Assembly (NCBI GenBank): GCA_937880585.1
Contig: CALFMR010000205.1
Coordinates: 1 to 10,323 of the forward strand
Source of the DNA: an uncultured Acidobacteriota bacterium
GTDB lineage: Bacteria > Acidobacteriota > Vicinamibacteria > Vicinamibacterales > SCN-69-37
DNA: 10,323 bases
Reading direction: 5' to 3'
Shown here in pieces: positions 6,268 through 10,323 of this stretch (positions are counted from its first letter, which is position 1; each line of letters opens with the position of its first letter). The notes beneath the pieces are model-generated. The model saw only the letters and a list, made by a program, of their open reading frames with translations. It was not told the origin of the DNA and did no database searches. The position numbers and the translations under genes are program-made.

Positions 6268-6377
6268 CCCCGGGCCTGAAGGCCCGGGGCTCCGATCCGA
6301 TCGGAATGCTGGGCCTCCAGGCAATCGCCCTCCCCACGGAGCCCTGGGCCTTCAGGCCCAGGGGGAACCCGGAACCC
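6254..6377. repeat. 40-bp inverted repeat, each arm holding its own hairpin
   Basis: Arms at 6254-6293 and 6338-6377 are reverse complements at 38 of 40 positions, separated by 44 bases. Inside each arm is a 10-bp self-complementary stem: 6268-6277 with 6280-6289, and 6342-6351 with 6354-6363. The two differences between arms (C6271/G6286 against T6345/A6360) are the two partners of one base pair within these hairpins. The outer 14 bases of each arm are two GGGTTCC heptads. The centre holds CCGATCGG and a CTGG-GCCT-CCAG dyad. It resembles a paired REP/BIME element and may end glgX transcription, though there is no T-tract beside the stems. Confidence 0.82.
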
Positions 6378-6450
6378 GCCACTTGCGCCCCCTCCGCATC
6401 CACTTTTTTCCTGTTCCCCGCCGACTGACGCCGCGTTATCGTAGCCCTTG

Positions 6451-6470
6451 CCGCGCGGGGTCTCGCGCGG
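6451..6470 (+). promoter_or_regulatory. hairpin in the leader of the secreted-protein gene
   Basis: CCGCGCG and CGCGCGG pair perfectly around a 6-base loop, 81 bases before the ATG at 6551. The position would suit a leader structure or an operator. I see no convincing -35/-10 pair in 6378-6550, so the promoter remains unplaced. Confidence 0.4.
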
Positions 6471-6550
6471 TGTTCCGTCACGTCGAAAACGCAGAGAGGT
6501 CCGTCGCATACCGTCGGTCCCGCCACACCCTGTGGTCAGGAGGTCTCGTC

Positions 6551-7132
6551 ATGAGGTCTCGATTCATCGTGTCCTACGTGGTTCTGATCGTCGCCGTCGT
6601 CGTGTTCGTGTCGTCCCGCAGTCTCTCGGCGCAGATGGCCGGCATGAATGCGCCGGCCGCGCCGAGCGATGCCGATCTCATCAAGAGCGCCATGGCGGCC
6701 GCGCCGGCCGCCGTCAGCGAGCACGCCACCGTCATGGCCGTCGACGCCCAGATGCAGCCGCACGTGCTGCGTGAAGGCACGAACGGCTGGACGTGCATCC
6801 CGGACAACCCGGTGTCGCCAGGTCCCGATCCGATGTGCGTCGACAAGAACGGCCTCGAATGGATGAAGGCGTACATGGCCCACCAGGATCCGCCGAAGGA
6901 TCTCGTGGGCTTCGGCTACATGCTGATGGGCGGATCGGACGCGAGCAACGACGATCCGTACGCGTCCGGTCCCGCGGCGGGCCACCAGTGGGTCGACACC
7001 GGCGCGCACGTGATGCTCTTCAACCCCGGCGACCGGCTCGCCGGCTATCCGACCACCGCCGAGAATCCAAAAGCGCCGTACGTGATGTGGGCGAACACGC
7101 CGTACGCGCACCTGATGATCCCGGTGAAGTAG
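6551..7132 (+). CDS. secreted protein of unknown function
   Basis: The 193-residue product starts with a signal peptide: MRSR, a hydrophobic stretch at residues 6-20, then SRSLSA with likely cleavage before Q28. The mature part has dense conserved-looking blocks: EHATVMAVDAQMQPHVLREG (57-76), NGWTCIPDNP (78-87), DPMCVDKNGLEWMKAYM (93-109), FGYMLMGGSDASNDDPYA (121-138), GAHVMLFNP (151-159) and a C-terminal PYAHLMIPVK. Two cysteines (C82, C96) could form a disulfide. I recall similar hypothetical secreted proteins in soil bacteria but no defined function. The ATG is chosen because AGGAGG sits 7 bases upstream (6538-6543), the strongest ribosome site in the window, and the signal peptide begins there; an in-frame extension to 6383 would cross spacer DNA. 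It appears to be a single-gene unit ended by the hairpin at 7140-7169. Confidence 0.85.
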   Translation: MRSRFIVSYVVLIVAVVVFVSSRSLSAQMAGMNAPAAPSDADLIKSAMAAAPAAVSEHATVMAVDAQMQPHVLREGTNGWTCIPDNPVSPGPDPMCVDKNGLEWMKAYMAHQDPPKDLVGFGYMLMGGSDASNDDPYASGPAAGHQWVDTGAHVMLFNPGDRLAGYPTTAENPKAPYVMWANTPYAHLMIPVK

Positions 7133-7139
7133 CCAGGAG

Positions 7140-7169
7140 TGCCGGGGCGGACATCGCTCTGCCCCGGCA
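7140..7169 (+). terminator. terminator-like hairpin after the secreted-protein gene
   Basis: TGCCGGGGC and GCCCCGGCA form a perfect 9-bp stem with a 12-base loop, 7 bases after the stop codon. There is no T-tract, so termination efficiency is uncertain, but the position fits the end of a transcription unit. Confidence 0.55.
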
Positions 7170-7181
7170 ACATCGCGCGTC

Positions 7182-7213
7182 AAGTCAGAACTTCGAAGCC
7201 AGAAGCCAGAAGT
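7182..7213 (-). repeat. heptad element before vapBC, reverse orientation
   Basis: AAGT is followed by CAGAACT, TCGAAGC, CAGAAGC and CAGAAGT in perfect phase. The reverse complement has the same unit order as the element at 2478-2510. The GGTTCCG part is absent here. Confidence 0.75.
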
Positions 7214-7255
7214 AACGGCAGAACCGTTTCAAGACAGGAGCCGGCGGCGTCAGTT

Positions 7256-7279
7256 GATATACAATACGAGATGTATATC
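7256..7279 (+). promoter_or_regulatory. palindromic vapBC operator and promoter
   Basis: GATATACA and TGTATATC are perfect 8-base inverted arms with an 8-base spacer. They sit 18 bases before the vapB start in a sharply AT-rich patch. TACAAT (7260-7265) is a plausible -10, which would put the operator over the transcription start. AbrB/MazE-fold antitoxins with their toxin typically bind such dyads and repress their own operon. I see no strong -35. Confidence 0.7.
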
Positions 7280-7297
7280 TATTCATCGGAGGAGGCC

Positions 7298-7528
7298 ATG
7301 CAGGTCGCGAAATGGGGAAACAGCCTGGCCGTGCGACTGCCCGCGGCAGTCGTCGAGGCGCTCGATCTGAAGGAAGGCGATCAGATCGAGATTCGCATCG
7401 CTGACGCGAAGACGTTCGAGGTCCAGCGAGACCGAAGTCGGGAGGACGCGCTCGACCGGCTGCGAAAGCTCCGTCGTCCTCTGCCATCCGGCTTCGTCTT
7501 CGACCGCGACGAGGCCAATGCCCGCTAG
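7298..7528 (+). CDS. vapB: VapB-type antitoxin, AbrB/MazE fold
   Basis: The 76-residue protein starts MQVAKWGNSLAVRLPAAVVEALDLKEGDQIEI, the classic swapped-hairpin AbrB/MazE DNA-binding domain: WGNSLAVRLP, then a helix, then LKEGDQIEI. The rest (DALDRLRKLRRPLPSGFVFDRDEANAR) is the charged, probably flexible tail that wraps the toxin. Role: it neutralises the PIN toxin encoded next and represses the operon at the dyad 7256-7279. The ATG at 7298 is preceded by GGAGGAGG (7288-7295) two bases upstream. The in-frame ATG at 7271 would add nine residues from inside the operator and has no ribosome site, so I rejected it. The gene overlaps vapC by 11 bases. Confidence 0.9.
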   Translation: MQVAKWGNSLAVRLPAAVVEALDLKEGDQIEIRIADAKTFEVQRDRSREDALDRLRKLRRPLPSGFVFDRDEANAR

Positions 7529-7931
7529 GCCTTGCCTCGATACGAACGTTCTGATCTACTCGGTCGCCAAGGACGACCCGCGCTCGGAAATTGCCGAAGG
7601 CCTTCTGGCCGCAGGCGGCGTCATCAGCGTCCAAGCCTTGAACGAGTTCGTCGCCACGGCCCGACGGAAGCTCGACATGTCGTGGGAGGAGATCACCGAG
7701 GCGCTCGATGCGATCCGCATCCTGTGCCCGTCTCCGCGCGCTGTGACCATCGAGACGCACGACGCCGCGCTGAGCATCGCGCGGACCTATGGCTTCCACG
7801 TGTACGACGCGCTCGTTGTCGCTTCCGCGCTCGCGGCGGATTGCGAGACGCTCTACACGGAAGATCTCCAAGACGGCCAGGTCATCGAGGAACGATTGAC
7901 GATCCGTAATCCGTTCCAGGCGCGGAGCTAA
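7518..7931 (+). CDS. vapC: VapC-type PIN-domain toxin ribonuclease
   Basis: The 137-residue protein is a PIN-domain nuclease of VapC type, a Mg-dependent RNase that blocks translation when free of antitoxin. The acidic active-site residues are all visible: D8 in CLDTNVLIY, E43 in QALNEFVATA, D97 in HVYDALVVASAL, and D116 in LYTEDLQDGQVI. The length and the ending (GQVIEERLTIRNPF) are typical of complete VapC proteins, so the toxin looks active. The cellular RNA target cannot be read from sequence. The ATG at 7518 lies inside vapB, which suggests coupled translation. The next gene begins 20 bases after the stop, so some read-through into it is possible. Confidence 0.92.
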   Translation: MPARPCLDTNVLIYSVAKDDPRSEIAEGLLAAGGVISVQALNEFVATARRKLDMSWEEITEALDAIRILCPSPRAVTIETHDAALSIARTYGFHVYDALVVASALAADCETLYTEDLQDGQVIEERLTIRNPFQARS

Positions 7932-7935
7932 CTCC

Positions 7936-7941
7936 TATACT
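7936..7941 (+). promoter_or_regulatory. -10-like TATACT before the GT-C-like gene
   Basis: TATACT (5/6 to TATAAT) lies 10 bases before the GTG at 7952, with no Shine-Dalgarno between. It would give a message with almost no leader. No -35 is evident. Confidence 0.35.
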
Positions 7942-7951
7942 GGCGCGGTCC

Positions 7952-9571
7952 GTGCGCGTCTCCCGCCCTGCTCTTCTCGCCGCGATCGTCTTCGTCGCGC
8001 TGACGATCCTGCACACGTGGCCGCTCTCGATCGCGCCGGCGTCGCGGTCGCTCAATCACAACGTCGACGCCGAACAGGCCGAGTGGACGCTGAGTTGGAT
8101 CGCGCACGCGCTCCGGACGGATCCACTCCATCTCTTCGACGGCAACATCTTCTGGCCGGAGCGGCAGACGCTCGCCTACTCGGACCCGGTGATCATGCCG
8201 GCGATGTTCGCGCTGCCCGTCCGCGCGCTGGGTGGATCGCCGGTCCTCGCGTTCAACCTCGCCGTCCTCATCGGCCTGGCGCTGACCGGATGGGCGGCAT
8301 GGTTCGTCGCATGGCGGTGGACGGGATCGGCGACGGCGGCGCTCACGGCAGGGGCGCTCGCGGCGTTCAACGTCCATCTGCTCACGCGCCTGCCGCACAT
8401 CGTGGCGGCGCAGTCGTGGACGCTACCGCTGACGTTCTATCTCGCCGATCGCGTGGTCACCGAGCATCGGCCGCGCGACGCGGTGGCGCTCGCACTCTGC
8501 GTGACGGCCACGGCGGCGAACTCGCTCTACTGGCTCGCGCTCGCCGGGCTCATCGTCGGCGTGACGATGATCGTCCACGCGCGCCAATGGCGGGGCGCGC
8601 TCATGACGGGCGGCGCCGCGGTCGTCGGGCTCGTCATCGCGCTGCCGGTGCTCTGGCCGTATGTCGAGCTTGCGCGCGCGGGGGCGACGCGTCCGCTCGA
8701 ATCGATCGTCCAGTTCTCGGCGACGCCGGCGGGGTATCTCGCGTCGACGACGCGCCTCGATCGTGGATGGACGTCACGCTTCTACACGCACGATGTGGAT
8801 GTGTTCTTCGCGGGCGTGGCGGCGCTCGTGCTGGCGGTTGTCGGCGCCGTCGCCGCGTGGCGCACGCGCGGATCGCGGGCGCGGATGACGACACTCGCGC
8901 TCGTCGGCGCCATCGGCGTCGTCTTGTCGTTCGGTCCCGCGTCGACGATCTATCGGTGGGTGTACGCGTGGGTCGAGCCGATCCGCGGGCTGCGCGCGGT
9001 GGCGCGGTTCGGGTATCTGTACTTACTCGGCGTCGCATTCGCCGCGGGCTACGGCGTGGCGGCGATCGAACGCCGCGTCGCGCGATCGCGGCCGCGCGGC
9101 GCATGGGCGATTGCGGCCATCGCACTCGCGGCGGTGACGATCGAAGCCTGGTCAGCGCCGATCCTGACGCTGCCCTTCACCGGCATCCCGCCCATCTACG
9201 AGCTCGTGGCCGCGGCGCCCGATCCGGTGCGGCTCGTCGAGCTGCCGTTCTATCCGCCAGACGGCATGCCGGGCAATGGCGAGTACGAACTGAACGCGAC
9301 CGCGCACTGGAAGCCGATCATGAACGGCACGAGCGGCGCGACACCGGACTCCTATCGCGAACACGCGGCGTCGTTCTGGTTCTTCCCGCGCGACTGGGCG
9401 ATTGATGCGATCGAGCGCGCCGGTGCGACGCACGTGATGGTGCATCTCGAGCATTTCACCCCGGCCGAGGTCGCGGACATCGAGCTCGCGCTGCGGCATC
9501 GGCCGGAGTTGTGGCTGATCGCGGCGGATTCGCGGGGGCATCGGCTGTATCGGGTCGTGAAGACGCGATGA
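7952..9571 (+). CDS. polytopic membrane protein, GT-C glycosyltransferase-like
   Basis: The 539-residue protein has roughly nine or ten hydrophobic segments. They include residues 6-27, 76-93, 97-120, 125-141, 182-209, 218-237, 284-303, 313-330, 353-371 and 385-400. A soluble C-terminal region of about 135 residues follows. The first loop carries NVDAEQAEWTLSWIAHAL (37-54) and LFDGNIFWPERQTLAYSD (61-78); acidic residues after the first membrane segment (D39, E41, E44) are a feature of GT-C enzymes, which use lipid-linked sugars. IRGLRAVARFGYLYLLGVAFAAGYG (344-368) and VRLVELPFYPPDG (426-438) are also typical of this large uncharacterised group. The substrate is unknown. The start is GTG 7952, the first start codon in the frame, and it gives a natural first membrane segment. 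There is no ribosome site, but a TATACT box lies close upstream. It may be independent of vapBC or read through from it. Confidence 0.85.
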   Translation: MRVSRPALLAAIVFVALTILHTWPLSIAPASRSLNHNVDAEQAEWTLSWIAHALRTDPLHLFDGNIFWPERQTLAYSDPVIMPAMFALPVRALGGSPVLAFNLAVLIGLALTGWAAWFVAWRWTGSATAALTAGALAAFNVHLLTRLPHIVAAQSWTLPLTFYLADRVVTEHRPRDAVALALCVTATAANSLYWLALAGLIVGVTMIVHARQWRGALMTGGAAVVGLVIALPVLWPYVELARAGATRPLESIVQFSATPAGYLASTTRLDRGWTSRFYTHDVDVFFAGVAALVLAVVGAVAAWRTRGSRARMTTLALVGAIGVVLSFGPASTIYRWVYAWVEPIRGLRAVARFGYLYLLGVAFAAGYGVAAIERRVARSRPRGAWAIAAIALAAVTIEAWSAPILTLPFTGIPPIYELVAAAPDPVRLVELPFYPPDGMPGNGEYELNATAHWKPIMNGTSGATPDSYREHAASFWFFPRDWAIDAIERAGATHVMVHLEHFTPAEVADIELALRHRPELWLIAADSRGHRLYRVVKTR

Positions 9572-9581
9572 GGAGACGACG

Positions 9582-9611
9582 GGAACCTTTCCACTGGGAG
9601 TCGGTGTCCAA
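9582..9611 (+). promoter_or_regulatory. ECF-sigma-like promoter for the right-edge gene
   Basis: GGAACCTTT at 9582-9590 is a good match to the GGAAC/GAACTT -35 of ECF (sigma-E type) sigma factors. GTCCAA at 9606-9611 lies 17 bases after GGAACCT, matching the usual spacing to a -10 of the TCNAA kind. Transcription would start near 9618 and leave a leader of about 70 bases before the GTG at 9690. Based on consensus memory, not on comparison. Confidence 0.5.
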
Positions 9612-9689
9612 GGTGGCAGCCAACATATCTGATGGGGTGCCGACCTCGCCCGGGCCCGACGTCCTGCGAGGCACTCCAGGGGAGGTGCC

Positions 9690-10323
9690 GTGCGGACCGC
9701 TACCGTCGTGCTGTTGTGTGTCCTATTCGTCGCCGCCGCCGTGGTGTGGGCGTTCGGACGTACGCTCATCCGGCCGGCTGCGATCGACGCACTCCCGACT
9801 CCCTCCGCGGCGGCCGCGATCGCGGCAGGCAACGCAGTCCAGGGATTGAGCTGCATCCAGGACGCCCTGGGCGGGACGCAGGCGTTCGCCGCCGTGGCGT
9901 CGCTTCGCATCACCAGCGACACGGAGCCGGTGGCGACCACGGGCATGCGTCCGATCCCGGCCGCGCGAACGATTCGCGTGGTGTTTCCGAATCGCTACAA
10001 ACGCATTGACGTCGGACGACCGCCAGGCAGCACGAGTACGTTGACGGCCATCGCCGGCTTCGATGGCCCCGCGATCCTGAGCCGCCCGGGACAACGTGAC
10101 CCCGCGAGCACCATGCGTGCGGCGCACGAGGACTTCGCAGATCAGATGCTCATGCGATTCCCGCGAGCGCTGGATGGCATTCGGCTGACGTCGCACACGA
10201 CACGCGACGCCGGACAGGATCGGCTCGCGATCGACGCGACCGGCCCGGACGATTTTCGCGCGACGCTCCTGGCCGATGCGCGCACGTGCGTACCAGTCGC
10301 GCTCGAGTATCTGACGGGCAAGG
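9690..10323 (+). CDS. signal-anchored hypothetical protein, 3' end cut off by the window edge
   Basis: The frame is open from GTG 9690 to the right edge, giving 211 residues without a stop. GGAGG four bases upstream (9681-9685) decides the start. Residues 5-22 (TVVLLCVLFVAAAVVWAF) form a membrane anchor or uncleaved signal, so the rest should face the periplasm. LSCIQDALGGTQAFAAVASLRITSD (53-77) resembles the opening of many acidobacterial periplasmic proteins with LolA/LolB-like beta folds (LGG.ekLaavkslr...G). TIRVVFPNRYKRIDVGR and TAIAGFDGPAI also fit that pattern. This is a loose resemblance and no function is assigned. It is separated from the membrane-protein gene by 118 bases holding an ECF-like promoter, so it is probably a separate transcription unit. 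The end of the gene is not seen. Confidence 0.75.
   Translation, partial: MRTATVVLLCVLFVAAAVVWAFGRTLIRPAAIDALPTPSAAAAIAAGNAVQGLSCIQDALGGTQAFAAVASLRITSDTEPVATTGMRPIPAARTIRVVFPNRYKRIDVGRPPGSTSTLTAIAGFDGPAILSRPGQRDPASTMRAAHEDFADQMLMRFPRALDGIRLTSHTTRDAGQDRLAIDATGPDDFRATLLADARTCVPVALEYLTGK

Noticed and set aside
3058..6279. A 1073-codon open frame on the plus strand across queA and glgX
   Set aside because: It is antisense to queA and out of frame with glgX, both complete and conserved. Its product is an arginine-rich low-complexity sequence typical of shadow frames in GC-rich DNA.
6540..6561. Repeated GAGGTCTCG around the start codon at 6551, considered as a regulatory or duplication signal
   Set aside because: Two 9-base copies 13 bases apart, one giving the ribosome site, may be chance; nothing else supports a function.
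9152..10196. Minus-strand frames of 264 and 157 codons opposite the right-hand genes
   Set aside because: They lie antisense to the GT-C-like gene and the signal-anchored gene, both of which have starts, membrane segments and better codon patterns.

Overview
This is high-GC bacterial DNA with ordinary bacterial genes on both strands and unusual repeat-filled spacers. The gene content (QueA, DUF4112, GlgX, a GT-C-type membrane protein, GTG starts, two toxin-antitoxin pairs) and the GGTTCCG/GCTTCTG heptanucleotide repeats would suit a member of Acidobacteriota, perhaps the Vicinamibacterales. That placement is an inference from general resemblance; there is no rRNA or other marker in the window.

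Layout. 1-901 (minus) is the N-terminal 300 residues of a PD-(D/E)XK nuclease-like protein that runs off the left edge. Its base composition is visibly less GC-rich than the metabolic genes. Just upstream on the same strand (901-1199) are two tiny reading frames that look like deletion remnants of a phosphoribosyltransferase and of a protein starting MTKVFIAGSR. All three frames are joined by stop/start overlaps. 1192-1251 holds a short degenerate copy of the 3' end of queA and its downstream spacer. 1332-1980 is a HigB/HigA-type toxin-antitoxin pair. 1981-2518 is gene-free and made of heptanucleotide repeats and GC-rich inverted repeats. 2519-4023 (minus) is a DUF4112 membrane protein gene overlapping queA. 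A compact divergent spacer leads to glgX (4100-6217, plus).

After glgX comes a striking 124-bp inverted-repeat element (6254-6377). Next are a secreted protein of unknown function (6551-7132), a terminator-like hairpin, a VapBC pair with a perfect palindromic operator (7256-7931), a polytopic GT-C-like membrane protein (7952-9571), and an ECF-sigma-like promoter upstream of a signal-anchored protein that leaves the right edge (9690-10323).

How the genes work together: there is no single pathway. QueA makes the queuosine precursor in tRNA, and GlgX trims glycogen. The left part (nuclease, decayed genes, HigBA) looks like the worn edge of an accessory or defence region beside housekeeping genes. 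The best candidates for something undescribed are the heptad repeat family found at five spacer loci, the long inverted repeat whose only two differences form a covarying base pair, and the decayed PRTase/MTKVFIAGSR/nuclease cassette.
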